Positions 8,165 through 16,639 of a stretch of 62,473 nucleotides of DNA are shown here, piece after piece. The position numbers and the translations under genes are program-made. Source of the stretch: Candidatus Bathyarchaeota archaeon (GTDB lineage: Archaea; Thermoproteota; Bathyarchaeia; Bathyarchaeales; Bathycorpusculaceae); contig CALMWK010000077.1 in the NCBI GenBank assembly GCA_937873375.1, positions 1-62,473 on the forward strand, read 5' to 3'. Positions within the stretch are counted from its first letter, which is position 1; every line of letters starts with the position of its first letter. The notes below the pieces were generated by a model. That model did not search any database. It was not told the origin of the DNA and saw only the letters and a program-made list of their open reading frames with translations.

Positions 8165-8893
8165 ATGTCCGTATTTGCAGCACCAGGAGCATACGACCGT
8201 GCAATAACCGTTTTCAGCCCAGATGGCAGGCTCTTCCAAGTAGAATACGCCATGGAACTCGTCAACAGAGGCGCAACCATCCTAGGCATCCAAAGCGCCC
8301 AAGGCGTAATCCTAGCAGCCGAAGAAAACATCGAACCCCTCGAAGAAGCAGGCTACTCATGGAAAATCTTCAGGGTAGACGACCACATCGGCGCAGCCAT
8401 AGTTGGCTTAAGCAGCGACGCACGCATACTAATCGACCAAGCCCGAATATACGCACAAAGCAACAAACTCACCTACGACGAACCCATAGACACAGAAGTC
8501 GTCACCAAACGTATCTGCGACATCCAACAAATGTACACCCAACACGCAGGAGTCAGACCCTTCGGCGTCAGCATAATCTTCGGCGGAGCAGACAAAACAG
8601 GCTCACGCGTCTTCGGAACCCACCCAAGCGGCACATACCGCGGCTACAAAGCAACAGCCCTAGGCGCAGGCAGAGAAACCGCCCTAAATATCTTCAAAGA
8701 AGAATACAAAGAAGACCTAACCCTAGAAGAAATCAAAAAACTCAGCGTCAAATGCCTCGTAAAAGCCCTCGAAGCCAGGCAATTACCCGCACGCATAAAA
8801 ATCGCCGTAATCCCAACCGAAACCAAAAAACTCGAAATGCTCTCGGACGAAGCTGTAGACGACATAATCAAACAGTTGGGTTCGGGCAAGTGA
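8165..8893 (+). CDS. psmA: Proteasome subunit alpha
   Basis: This 242-residue alpha subunit forms the outer rings of the archaeal 20S proteasome. The N-terminus carries the alpha signature Y-D-R-A-I-T-V-F-S-P-D-G-R-L-F-Q-V-E-Y-A, which forms the gate and the docking surface for regulatory ATPases. The length is standard. It leads the plus-strand operon psmA-SBDS-rrp4-rrp41-rrp42-L37Ae-pcc1. Its beta partner is not in the window. Codons here are rich in C and A at third positions compared with the minus-strand genes before it, continuing the bias of the upstream element. Confidence 0.97.
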   Translation: MSVFAAPGAYDRAITVFSPDGRLFQVEYAMELVNRGATILGIQSAQGVILAAEENIEPLEEAGYSWKIFRVDDHIGAAIVGLSSDARILIDQARIYAQSNKLTYDEPIDTEVVTKRICDIQQMYTQHAGVRPFGVSIIFGGADKTGSRVFGTHPSGTYRGYKATALGAGRETALNIFKEEYKEDLTLEEIKKLSVKCLVKALEARQLPARIKIAVIPTETKKLEMLSDEAVDDIIKQLGSGK

Positions 8894-8900
8894 AAAAGTA

Positions 8901-9590
8901 ATGAGTGAAAAGTTTACAATTGCGCGATTCACAAAAGATAGCGAACATTTTGAAATCCTCGTTAAACCCAACAAAGCCCTCGACTACCGCAACGGGAAAA
9001 TCGCGGGCATAACCGAGGTTTTAGCAGCAGAAACCATTTATTCCGACGCCAACAAAGGCACCCGCGTAGCAGAAGACGAACTACGCAAAGCCTTCGGCAC
9101 CACAGACACCCTAAAAATCGCAGATGTTATTCTCAAAAAAGGCCAACTCCAACTCACAACCGAACAAAGACGCAAAATGGTCGAAGACAAACGAAAACAA
9201 ATCATCGACTACATCAGCCACCAAGCAGTCGACCCCAAAACCAACCTACCACACCCACCCATGCGCATCGAAAACGCCATGGAACAAATACGCTACCCCA
9301 TAGACCCCTACAAATCCATCGAAGAACAAGCCCGAGAAATAATCAAACTCCTACGCCCAATTTTACCCCTAAAAGTTGAACAACTCCAAATAGGCGTCAC
9401 TATACCCGCAACATACGCAGTACGCGCATACGGAGCCATCAAAGCATACGGCGCCATAAAACGCGAAGAATGGCGCTCCGACGGCTCATGGTACGGCATT
9501 CTAGAAATGCCAGCTGGCAGCTACGCCTCATTCCTCAACAAACTCGGAGACGTAACCAAAGGCGCAGGAGAAGCCAAAGTAATTAGTTAA
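8901..9590 (+). CDS. Ribosome maturation factor SBDS/Sdo1 homologue
   Basis: This 229-residue protein has the three SBDS domains: an N-terminal FYSH domain (residues 1-85, K-A-L-D-Y-R-N-G-K), a helical middle domain, and a C-terminal ferredoxin-like domain with E-E-W-R-S-D-G-S-W. SBDS promotes late maturation of the large ribosomal subunit by releasing IF6. It follows psmA by seven bases. A local repeat A-Y-G-A-I-K at ~178-189 matches a place where the family normally has two similar turns, so it is probably not a recent duplication. Confidence 0.95.
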   Translation: MSEKFTIARFTKDSEHFEILVKPNKALDYRNGKIAGITEVLAAETIYSDANKGTRVAEDELRKAFGTTDTLKIADVILKKGQLQLTTEQRRKMVEDKRKQIIDYISHQAVDPKTNLPHPPMRIENAMEQIRYPIDPYKSIEEQAREIIKLLRPILPLKVEQLQIGVTIPATYAVRAYGAIKAYGAIKREEWRSDGSWYGILEMPAGSYASFLNKLGDVTKGAGEAKVIS

Positions 9591-9640
9591 CAAAAAACGA
9601 AAACCAAAAATCATGATAAAAACGGAGGTAAAAATCAAAC

Positions 9641-10348
9641 ATGCCAACATTCTTTGAAGAAAAACAGCTTGTAACGCCTGGAGAACTCCTCGCAGAAGGC
9701 GAATACCAAGCTGGAGAAAACACCTACCTAGAAAGCGGTAAAATCTTCTCCGCACGAATCGGACTCGTCGACTGCGACAACAAAAAAGTCAACGTCGTCG
9801 CCCTAAGAGCATTCTACGCTCCCAAACCAGGCGACATAGTCATCGGCTCAGTCATAGAAGTCGGATTCAACGGGTGGACCATCGACATAAAAGCACCCTA
9901 CACAGCGCTTCTCCGCGCATCAGACGTACTCAACAGACCCTTCAAACCCCAAAACGACGAACTCAACCAAGTCCTAGACGCAGGCGACCTGATAGTAGCA
10001 AAAATCGCCTCATACGACAGAGCACACGACCCACAACTAACCGTCGGCGAACCAGGCTTAGGCAAAATCACCCGCGGACAAATAATGCGCGTCACCCCAA
10101 CAAAAATCCCACGAGTCATCGGCAGAAAAGGCTCAATGATTTCCATGATTAAACAAGAAACAGGATGCCAAATCATCCTAGGCCTAAACGGCGTTGTCCT
10201 AGTCACTGGAAAAAATACAGCCGACGAAGACCTCGCCATGGCAGCGATAAAGAAAATTGAAGACGAATCCCACACGACCGGGTTAACCGATCGCATCACA
10301 CAACTGCTAAAAGATGAAAAAGCTAAACGGGAGGAAAATAAAAATTGA
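9641..10348 (+). CDS. rrp4: Exosome RNA-binding subunit Rrp4
   Basis: This 235-residue cap protein of the archaeal RNA exosome has an N-terminal beta domain, an S1 domain (about 60-135, with G-W-T-I-D-I-K-A-P) and a KH domain (about 145-205, V-I-G-R-K-G-S-M). It feeds RNA into the Rrp41-Rrp42 ring. Its start is preceded by GGAGGT with good spacing. It overlaps the rrp41 start by four bases. Confidence 0.96.
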   Translation: MPTFFEEKQLVTPGELLAEGEYQAGENTYLESGKIFSARIGLVDCDNKKVNVVALRAFYAPKPGDIVIGSVIEVGFNGWTIDIKAPYTALLRASDVLNRPFKPQNDELNQVLDAGDLIVAKIASYDRAHDPQLTVGEPGLGKITRGQIMRVTPTKIPRVIGRKGSMISMIKQETGCQIILGLNGVVLVTGKNTADEDLAMAAIKKIEDESHTTGLTDRITQLLKDEKAKREENKN

Positions 10349-11094
10349 ATGACAAACAAGAAAAACTAATCGACAAAAAAGGCATACGCCTCGACGGAAG
10401 AAAAGCCGACGAGTTAAGGCCACTAAAACTTGAAGTAGGCGTTTTACCTAACGCTGACGGCTCAGCATACGTTGAACATGGAAAAAACAAAATTCTGGTC
10501 GGAGTGTTCGGACCACGCGAAATGCACCCCAAACACCTTTCACGCCCAGACCGTATGGTTCTACGATGCAGATACCACATGGCTCCTTTCAGTGTTCAGG
10601 AACGTAAATCACCCGCACCTTCAAGACGCGAAGTAGAACTCAGCAAAGTCATACGTGAATCCCTTGAACCAGCATTGTTCTTGGAGCTATATCCACGAAC
10701 CGGCATCGATGTGTTCATTGAGGTTTTGCAGGCTGACGGCGGAACCCGATGCGCAAGCATCACCGCAGCGGCTTTAGCCTTGGCTGACTCAGGCATACCC
10801 ATGCGTGACCTAGTGGTTGCGTGTGCAGCAGGCAAAATCGAAGACACAGTTGTCTTGGACCTTTACGATGCCGAGGACAAACTGGGCGCTGCAGATGTTC
10901 CAGTGGCTTACATGCCTAACTTAAACGCTATAACGCTGCTCCAGATGGATGGCACTCTCACTCCTGAAGAGTTCGAGAAAGCCGTGAGCATGGCAACAGA
11001 TGGTTGCAAGCAAATCTACCCCATGCAGAAAGAAGCGTTGAAGACCAAGTATATGCATATTAAAGAAGAAACCCAAGAGGAGACTGAAGAGTAA
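10345..11094 (+). CDS. rrp41: Exosome catalytic subunit Rrp41
   Basis: This 249-residue RNase PH-fold subunit carries the phosphorolytic active site of the exosome ([10 protein letters not shown] near residue 176). The start is TTG at 10345, supported by GGGAGGAA just upstream and by the family N-terminus [13 protein letters not shown]. There is no in-frame ATG nearby. It overlaps rrp4 by four bases and rrp42 by one, so all three are coupled. Confidence 0.96.
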   Translation: MNDKQEKLIDKKGIRLDGRKADELRPLKLEVGVLPNADGSAYVEHGKNKILVGVFGPREMHPKHLSRPDRMVLRCRYHMAPFSVQERKSPAPSRREVELSKVIRESLEPALFLELYPRTGIDVFIEVLQADGGTRCASITAAALALADSGIPMRDLVVACAAGKIEDTVVLDLYDAEDKLGAADVPVAYMPNLNAITLLQMDGTLTPEEFEKAVSMATDGCKQIYPMQKEALKTKYMHIKEETQEETEE

Positions 11095-11885
11095 TGTCAA
11101 CCCTGATAACTAAAGTTCGACAAAGACAAATAAGCCAACTAATCGAAAAAGGCAAACGCCTCGACGACCGAGCACTGACTGATTACCGAGAAATCAAAAT
11201 TGAAGAAGGCCTAATCGAACGCGCCGAAGGCTCAGCAAAAATTCTTCTGGGCAAAACCGAAGTTCTCGTCGGTGTAAAAGTTGGAACAGGCGAACCATTC
11301 ACTGACACACCCAACGAAGGCGTTTTAACCGTAAACGCAGAACTTGTGCCGCTAGCATCTCCAAGTTTCGAGCCAGGACCACCAGACGAAAACTCCATTG
11401 AACTGGCCAGAATTGTTGACCGTGGAATACGCGAGTCAAAAACCATCGACAACGAGAAACTATGCATTGAACCTGGCAAGAAAGTGTTTGTAGTCTTCGT
11501 AGATGTCTACGTGCTAAATCACGATGGCAACCTCATCGATGCTTCAGCTTTAGCTGCAGTTTCCGCTCTGCTCAACACCAAGATGCCTAATTTCGAAATC
11601 AAAGACGGCGAAGTAAAAATCAAACAAGGCTACACTCCATTGTCCCTGAGAAGTCACCCAGTCACAGTCACTATTGGCAAAATAGGCGACAAACTGGTTG
11701 TAGACTTAGGCTTGGAGGAAGAGCAGGTGATGGACGCACGGCTTTCTATGGCAGTCAAAGACGACGGCAACATTTGTGCAATTCAGAAGGGTGGCTCAGG
11801 CTACTTTACACCGCAACAAATAATAGAAGCTTCAAAGCTTGCTCAAGAAAAAGCCGCTGAAATGCGCAAGAAACTCAAGTGGTGA
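11094..11885 (+). CDS. rrp42: Exosome non-catalytic ring subunit Rrp42
   Basis: This 263-residue RNase PH-fold partner of Rrp41 forms the alternating hexameric ring. It begins with the family pattern G-K-R-L-D-D-R-A-L-T-D-Y-R and lacks the full catalytic set, as expected. The start ATG overlaps the rrp41 stop (TAATG). Confidence 0.96.
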   Translation: MSTLITKVRQRQISQLIEKGKRLDDRALTDYREIKIEEGLIERAEGSAKILLGKTEVLVGVKVGTGEPFTDTPNEGVLTVNAELVPLASPSFEPGPPDENSIELARIVDRGIRESKTIDNEKLCIEPGKKVFVVFVDVYVLNHDGNLIDASALAAVSALLNTKMPNFEIKDGEVKIKQGYTPLSLRSHPVTVTIGKIGDKLVVDLGLEEEQVMDARLSMAVKDDGNICAIQKGGSGYFTPQQIIEASKLAQEKAAEMRKKLKW

Positions 11886-11893
11886 AAACAAAA

Positions 11894-12193
11894 ATGGGAA
11901 GGACAAAGAAAGTCGGTCCAACAAGAGGTTTAGGAACCCGCTATGGTTCCACCGTTCGGAAACGCTACATCCAAGTCATCGCTGGTCTGAAGACAGCCCA
12001 CAAGTGTCCACAATGTGGCTTCGTTAGAGTGAAACGCAGAAGCGTCGGTGTCTGGCAATGCGGCAAATGTAGTTTTACTTTCACAGGTGGCGCTTACATG
12101 CCCACTACCAAACTTGGGATTGTAGCTAAGCGTGCAGCGAAAGGCACTCAAGCAGAAACCCCAAAACCGATAGCTGAAGAAGAAAACGCCTAA
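11894..12193 (+). CDS. rpl37ae: 50S ribosomal protein L37Ae
   Basis: This 99-residue zinc-ribbon ribosomal protein has the cysteines C-P-Q-C and C-G-K-C spaced by about 15 residues. ATG 11894 gives M-G-R-T-K-K-V-G-P, the normal family N-terminus. An in-frame GTG at 11879 would add five residues and overlap rrp42, and is less likely. RNA polymerase subunit P, which often follows in this archaeal operon, is absent. Confidence 0.94.
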   Translation: MGRTKKVGPTRGLGTRYGSTVRKRYIQVIAGLKTAHKCPQCGFVRVKRRSVGVWQCGKCSFTFTGGAYMPTTKLGIVAKRAAKGTQAETPKPIAEEENA

Positions 12194-12197
12194 CCTT

Positions 12198-12235
12198 CTT
12201 TCTTTTCATTTCTTTTATTTTTCTTTTGTTTGCTT
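12198..12235 (+). terminator. T-rich transcription end after L37Ae
   Basis: A run of T-rich sequence with blocks TTTCTTTT and ATTTTTCTTTTG follows the L37Ae stop. Archaeal RNA polymerase terminates at such T tracts. Pcc1 may therefore be expressed partly by read-through or from its own promoter. Confidence 0.45.
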
Positions 12236-12287
12236 AACCTATTTTAGATTCATCCGCTTTTAGTTCAGCTATGGAAGCTAAAAAGGC

Positions 12288-12542
12288 ATGAAAGCCAAGG
12301 CTACTGTTCGCTTGCTGTTCACCTCAGAAAAACACTTGAACGCGCTCATAAATGCGTTAACACCTGAAATCAACAAGCAAATTACCACCCGTTCCAAAAC
12401 AACATTGACAAAGGAAAACCGGTTCTTGGTGTTGGACGTGGAAGCAAACGACACCGTTGCTCTAAGGGCAGCGTTGAATTCTTACCTTAGATGGATAAAC
12501 TCCACCACGAACGTTTTAGAAACTTTAGAGCACAACTTATAG
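12288..12542 (+). CDS. pcc1: KEOPS complex subunit Pcc1
   Basis: This 84-residue dimerisation subunit of the KEOPS complex helps make threonylcarbamoyl-adenosine (t6A37) in tRNA. The sequence fits the family: K-A-T-V-R-L near the start, L-T-P-E-I at ~30, V-E-A-N-D-T-V-A-L-R-A-A-L-N-S-Y-L-R-W at the C-terminal helix. It is in the conserved operon position after the exosome genes. Another KEOPS subunit, Cgi121, is at 28.1 kb. Confidence 0.88.
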   Translation: MKAKATVRLLFTSEKHLNALINALTPEINKQITTRSKTTLTKENRFLVLDVEANDTVALRAALNSYLRWINSTTNVLETLEHNL

Positions 12543-12571
12543 AGATCTGCCACAGATTCTACTGTGTTCAT

Positions 12572-13177
12572 TCACTGCAACTTTTTCGATTTACAGAGAT
12601 AACATCCAGGCTTGTCGGTAATGTGGATTTCTTTGAATCCTGCTTGTTTCAGCAACTGCACCATTGCCGTTTTCTCAGGCAGTTCATCATGGGCAACTAC
12701 TGACGCCGCATTGTGGTGATGTGCCCTTATTTCTTCACTGCTCAGTGCATGTGCTATGATAAGTGTTCCTTCTGGCTTGAGTACGTGGTTCATCTGGCGT
12801 AGGGCTGCTTCTTTGTTTTCGATATGTGGGAACAAGCCAAAGCAGATCACAGCGTCGAACGACTCCGCGGGGAAATCAAGTTTTTCAGCCTGCTGAATGG
12901 CAAAGCTGATGTTTGAAAGATGGGCATATTTTGCTTTGCAGGCTTCAATCATTTTCTCGGCGAAATCAACAGCCACAACACCACCGCTTGGACCTACCTG
13001 TTGGAGCAGAAACGGGATCAAGATTCCCGTGCCAGTGCCTACGTCTAGGACTCTCTGTCCCTTAGAGAGTCCAAATTTGGGTACAAGCTGTTCTGTGAAC
13101 TTCAGGAGTTTTTCGGTTCGGGTTTGTTTGTCCCATGTGTTTGCGAGTTCGTTGAAAAAAGTTCGGCGGTTTGTCAT
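12572..13177 (-). CDS. Class I SAM-dependent methyltransferase
   Basis: This 201-residue methyltransferase has motif I V-L-D-V-G-T-G-T-G, an acidic V-A-V-D-F-A-E motif II, and a UbiE-like core ending with V-L-K-P-E-G-T-L. The substrate is unknown. I prefer ATG 13177 (M-T-N-R-R-T-F-F) over TTG 13183 because AAGTGA sits seven bases before it. The neighbour upstream on the same strand is the ECF S-like membrane protein, with a gap of 29 bases. Confidence 0.8.
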   Translation of the reverse strand: MTNRRTFFNELANTWDKQTRTEKLLKFTEQLVPKFGLSKGQRVLDVGTGTGILIPFLLQQVGPSGGVVAVDFAEKMIEACKAKYAHLSNISFAIQQAEKLDFPAESFDAVICFGLFPHIENKEAALRQMNHVLKPEGTLIIAHALSSEEIRAHHHNAASVVAHDELPEKTAMVQLLKQAGFKEIHITDKPGCYLCKSKKLQ

Positions 13178-13206
13178 CTGCAATTCACTTTGACGCTTTT
13201 CGCTTT

Positions 13207-13764
13207 TTATTTGCTGGTTTGTTTAGTCGTGATGTTTCTGGATTTTAGTGCCAGTATCAGGAAGATTCCGATTGCTCCGCCGATTACGCCGCCTATTGTG
13301 TGTAGCCCTGCCCAGCCGAGGACTCCGCCCCAATTTGCCAACGCCGGTCCAGCCATGAAGAATGTGCCAATTAGGTATCCTGCTACAGCCGCTGAAACAA
13401 TTGCAGCTACCATCATGCTCACGCCTGTGTAGATTGATTTTTTAAAGGCATTATCGTATCCCATGAGCTTCGTCATTAAATCGAAGACTATGCTTGCTGC
13501 AGTGAAGCCTAAGAAGTGGATGCCGCCTCCAAGTGCAAAATTTATGGCTGTGGCTATTAAGCCGACTGCGGTTATGGCTCCAAGTTTTCTTATCCACCAC
13601 GCCGCTATGATTAGCACTGAAAAGCCTATGAGGTCGCAGAGGAAGGGAAGCCCGGTCATTCGGAAGAATATGGGTGAGAAAATGAGGTTTAGTACGCCCC
13701 AGAGGGCTGCACATAGTGCTATTGCCGCTACATCTCGACTGTTGAAGTACGTCACATCATACAC
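13207..13764 (-). CDS. Multi-pass membrane protein, probable ECF-type substrate-binding (S) component
   Basis: This 185-residue protein has five to six hydrophobic segments and the pattern R-D-V-A-A-I-A-L-C-A-A-L-W-G at the N-terminus, which is typical of S components and related membrane proteins. S components bind vitamins or metals and dock on EcfT, present at the left end of the window. The longest start is GTG 13764. A second in-frame GTG at 13755 lies about 27 bases from the centre of the TATA sequence inside the 32-bp palindrome upstream, so a leaderless message starting there is plausible. Substrate unknown; the S-component call is by pattern, not by a diagnostic motif. Confidence 0.62.
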   Translation of the reverse strand: MYDVTYFNSRDVAAIALCAALWGVLNLIFSPIFFRMTGLPFLCDLIGFSVLIIAAWWIRKLGAITAVGLIATAINFALGGGIHFLGFTAASIVFDLMTKLMGYDNAFKKSIYTGVSMMVAAIVSAAVAGYLIGTFFMAGPALANWGGVLGWAGLHTIGGVIGGAIGIFLILALKSRNITTKQTSK

Positions 13765-13766
13765 CT

Positions 13767-13798
13767 TAGTATTACGTTTTTATAAAAACGTAATACTA
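13767..13798. promoter_or_regulatory. Perfect 32-bp palindrome enclosing the TATA box of the S-component gene
   Basis: The left arm is TAGTATTACGTTTTTA and the right arm is its exact reverse complement, with no spacer. The centre reads TTTTTATAAAAA, a perfect box A. It ends three bases before the longest start codon of the membrane gene. A dimeric repressor bound here would block TBP directly. The RNA form could also fold, but a start of transcription ~25 bases downstream would leave it out of the message. Confidence 0.85.
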
Positions 13799-13875
13799 TT
13801 TTGTATTTAACTTTTCCGGTGCCTCAAAACTTTCCAACGAATGTACACTTGCGTTTTTCTGCTTTCATAGGACAC

Positions 13876-14943
13876 TCATTTCTCGCGCAGAGCTTTAGGT
13901 ATGTACGCACATTGAGGGTCTTCGCCGAATATGTCGCCTGTATAGAATAGAGCCGATGTTCTGCATCCACCGCAGATGTCGCGGAACTCGCACACGCCGC
14001 ATTTGCCTTTAAGGTTGCTTTTATCCCTGATTTTCGCAAAGAACTCCGAAGACTGCATGCCATCCCAGATACTTTTGAGCGACTGTGTTTTGACGTTTCC
14101 AAGCCTGTAAACATCGTTAAAGCTGCAGGGTATGACTTCGCCGTTTTCCGCCACACTCATGAATTTTCCTAAGAAACACCTGCCCAAGAAGAAATGGTTA
14201 AACCAGTTGTCAAAATCAGGCATGCCCCTTTGTTTCGCTACACGAGCAAAAGACGGATAGTACACGTTAATTTCAGGTTTACCCTTGTACTTTGACCGCA
14301 AGTCGTAGAGTTTGTTCCATGCCCACTCATGCTGTTGCGCTGAAGGCGCCGCTTTGAGACTGGTTTTGTCTTTGTTGTATGGGATGAAACCGTGGTAGAT
14401 GACCCATCGGGCACTATACTTCTGCGCCAAATCCAGCACATTTGTGAAGTCTTCCTCGTTAACGTTTGTGACTTGTTCGTTGACGTTGGCAAACGTGTAG
14501 ACCAAGCAGTTCAAAAGTTTCTCCTTTGAAAGTTTCTCAATTGCCGAAACCGCGCTTTTGTAAGCACCTTTCCCACGGACAAGGTCGTTTGTTGCTTCAG
14601 CGCCGTCTATGCTGACTGACACTTTTGTCTCGTTTTTGACGACCTTATCCAAGGTTTTATCGTCAAGTAAGCGTCCGTCGGTTATGATGCTTGTGTTCAA
14701 CCCAATTTTTCTAGCGTACTCAATTATTTCAAAGAGGTCTTTGCGCAGAAGTGCCTCTCCCCCAGTGATTCCGAAGAAGCTTGCGCCGAACTCGTAGGCT
14801 TGGTCAACAATTCGTTTGGCGCTTGCAGTGTCTACTTCGTCTGGAAAAGCTGGTTTGGACGCGGAAGCGCAGTGTACACAGTTAAAGTTGCAGGCGAAGG
14901 TACATCGCCAAGGCACAATATACAGGGGTCCTTTTCTTTCCAA
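13876..14943 (-). CDS. Radical SAM/SPASM domain protein
   Basis: This 355-residue protein has the radical SAM cluster motif C-N-F-N-C-V-H-C near residue 18, G-I-T-G-G-E-A-L-L for SAM binding, and a C-terminal SPASM domain with C-G-V-C-E-F-R-D-I-C-G-G-C. It resembles AhbD/NirJ-type and peptide- or cofactor-modifying SPASM enzymes; the exact reaction is not clear. The start is TTG 14943, with no in-frame ATG near. It follows the MBL gene by 36 bases and is probably the third gene of an Lrp-MBL-SPASM operon. Confidence 0.88.
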   Translation of the reverse strand: MERKGPLYIVPWRCTFACNFNCVHCASASKPAFPDEVDTASAKRIVDQAYEFGASFFGITGGEALLRKDLFEIIEYARKIGLNTSIITDGRLLDDKTLDKVVKNETKVSVSIDGAEATNDLVRGKGAYKSAVSAIEKLSKEKLLNCLVYTFANVNEQVTNVNEEDFTNVLDLAQKYSARWVIYHGFIPYNKDKTSLKAAPSAQQHEWAWNKLYDLRSKYKGKPEINVYYPSFARVAKQRGMPDFDNWFNHFFLGRCFLGKFMSVAENGEVIPCSFNDVYRLGNVKTQSLKSIWDGMQSSEFFAKIRDKSNLKGKCGVCEFRDICGGCRTSALFYTGDIFGEDPQCAYIPKALREK

Positions 14944-14978
14944 TCCATCAGACTCCTATTCTTTCAGAAAGACAGTTG

Positions 14979-15965
14979 TTAAAGTTTATAGAGATTCCCC
15001 ACACTATTCCAAACAAACGCATTCGGCATCACGTTAGCTATGGCGCACATTCCTCGCCAACCCGTGCAATGCGAAGGCACTACCAATTTTGGATTTATCT
15101 TTTTTAGCTCGTCCACGGTTTGTCCAATTCTACTCTCGTTTTCTTTCCCAGCCAGATGAAAGCCACCCATTACCGCGTAGACTTTTGTGGTTCCAGTGAT
15201 TTTTCGTGCATAAGCTACAGTGTTAATTATGCCCGCGTGAGCGCAACCAGAGAGAACAACCAACCCCTTCCCTTTGACGTTAATGATTACCGCGCGGTCA
15301 TCCAAAATCACCGGATCAGGTACCCATGCCCCATTCACCCATGTTCTATGGTGCAAGTAACCCTTCTCAAAACTGGTTTCACGCGGAATTTCACCTGACA
15401 CAAAAACCCTGCCGTCAGCTATCGCGAACGGTTTTTTGGTGTTGATTAGTTGTGCAGAGCCTAACTGTTCTTTCGTGGGAAACGTGGTGTATGGTCTAAT
15501 TGTTCCGTCTTGGTTTGCGGTTCCTCTTTTTTTGAACATGTCCTCATGGACGATAATCGGCAGGTTAACCTTGTTAATTTCCTTCAACGCAGAGAGAAGT
15601 CCACCGAAATGGTCATAATGCCCATGGGACAAAACAATGCATTCTACTTCAGCCATGTCTATGCCCATGCGCTTCGCGTTCTCAACGACGCCTTCGTGGC
15701 TGCCGCCTGTGTCAAACAGGATTGTGTTTGTTTTTCCTTCGGAAAATACGCGGATTAACATTGCAAACCCGTGTTGCGCTTCTGGCAATTGCGAGTGTGT
15801 TTTTGTCCATTCTTCGCCATACCGCGTTTTGGTCCATTGCCGAAATGATTGAACCTCTTTTTTGTCTACCGTGGAGAGGAAATCAATCGAGTTATCCACT
15901 AAACTGAGCACTTCTACCCTGTCAACTTCTTTTATTGTGACGGGTTGGCGATTAGTTATGCTCAT
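14979..15965 (-). CDS. MBL-fold metallohydrolase of the DHPS-like (pterin phosphate synthase-like) group
   Basis: This 328-residue protein has the metal-binding H-G-H-Y-D-H motif, G-C-A-H-A-G, G-G-F-H-L and a C-terminal P-S-H-C-T-G-W, as in the MBL subgroup that includes the archaeal aminobenzene-phosphate-forming enzyme of methanopterin synthesis. Many members have other roles. The frame is open further upstream, but that would overlap the Lrp gene. ATG 15965 (M-S-I-T-N-R-Q-P-V), 14 bases after the Lrp stop, is the likely start. Confidence 0.8.
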   Translation of the reverse strand: MSITNRQPVTIKEVDRVEVLSLVDNSIDFLSTVDKKEVQSFRQWTKTRYGEEWTKTHSQLPEAQHGFAMLIRVFSEGKTNTILFDTGGSHEGVVENAKRMGIDMAEVECIVLSHGHYDHFGGLLSALKEINKVNLPIIVHEDMFKKRGTANQDGTIRPYTTFPTKEQLGSAQLINTKKPFAIADGRVFVSGEIPRETSFEKGYLHHRTWVNGAWVPDPVILDDRAVIINVKGKGLVVLSGCAHAGIINTVAYARKITGTTKVYAVMGGFHLAGKENESRIGQTVDELKKINPKLVVPSHCTGWRGMCAIANVMPNAFVWNSVGNLYKL

Positions 15966-15978
15966 CTTGTTTTCACTT

Positions 15979-16548
15979 TTAGAGCGTGCCTTTGTACTGC
16001 TCCGTTGTTGGGCAGCCCACACACTTTTGGCTTTTATATCGTCTACATGGGTTACAGTCAACTTCGCATGGTGTGATGGTTTTTTCTTGGTGTGCCAGAT
16101 TTTCTCTGACTTGCAGGAAAGGCGAAAAGTACATGTCACTTATGGGGTAAAATTCTGACCTGCGGATTCCTTTGCTGCATCTTAGGGAACATTTTTCCAT
16201 GGAGATGCTCTCTAAGGTTTCTTGGTTTTCCGCGATAACTACGGCGATTAGGTTGTAGCCGCCTATTGTTTTGAAGATTTGGACCACGCGGGGGCAGTCT
16301 TTGAATCTGTCAAGCAGGTTTTGCATAGATTCTGCGCTTTCCATTTCCAACATGACAATTGCTGGGTGAAGACCCAGAGCGTTTGGGTTAATTAGGGCTG
16401 CAACTTTGATGGTGCCTTTGTTTATGAGTTTTTCCAGTCTCTTCTTGGTTCCCATGCTGGTAAACCCAATGGTTTTGGACAAGTCATTTAGGGTGGTTCG
16501 TCCGTCTTCTTGGAGTTGGGCAACTATTTTTTTGTCAATTGAGTCCAA
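15979..16548 (-). CDS. Lrp/AsnC family regulator with a cysteine-rich C-terminal tail
   Basis: This 189-residue protein has an N-terminal HTH (I-D-K-K-I-V-A-Q-L-Q-E-D-G-R, residues 3-16) and an Lrp ligand-binding domain to about residue 150. A tail follows with C-E-V-D-C-N-P-C and C-V-G-C, plus C-S-L-R-C near 117. Normal Lrp proteins end near residue 150 and lack such clusters. The Cys spacing suggests a metal or Fe-S site and therefore redox or metal sensing. It is divergent from the Mrp/NifX/MinD cluster across a region with inverted GTTTAC repeats and probably controls both sides. Confidence 0.82.
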   Translation of the reverse strand: MDSIDKKIVAQLQEDGRTTLNDLSKTIGFTSMGTKKRLEKLINKGTIKVAALINPNALGLHPAIVMLEMESAESMQNLLDRFKDCPRVVQIFKTIGGYNLIAVVIAENQETLESISMEKCSLRCSKGIRRSEFYPISDMYFSPFLQVRENLAHQEKTITPCEVDCNPCRRYKSQKCVGCPTTEQYKGTL

Positions 16549-16559
16549 ACTGTTCGCCT

Positions 16560-16605
16560 GTTTACTTTATCAACGTAAACTATTAATAAGGTTTACCTAA
16601 TAAAC
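16560..16605. promoter_or_regulatory. Inverted GTTTAC repeats between the Lrp regulator and mrp
   Basis: GTTTAC at 16560, GTAAAC at 16575 and GTTTAC at 16591, with TAAAC at 16601, form two inverted repeats spaced about one and a half helical turns. The box A-like CTATTAATAAGG for the mrp side lies between them (16580-16591). This fits a dimeric Lrp-type operator for autoregulation and control of the divergent cluster. Confidence 0.6.
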
Positions 16606-16639
16606 AACTGGCAACAAATCTGTTAGGTAGTGAAAGAAC

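Noticed and set aside
15965-16139. N-terminal extension of the MBL-fold gene to 16139
   Set aside because: It would overlap the Lrp gene by 160 bases, and the extra residues are basic and unlike the family; ATG 15965 fits.
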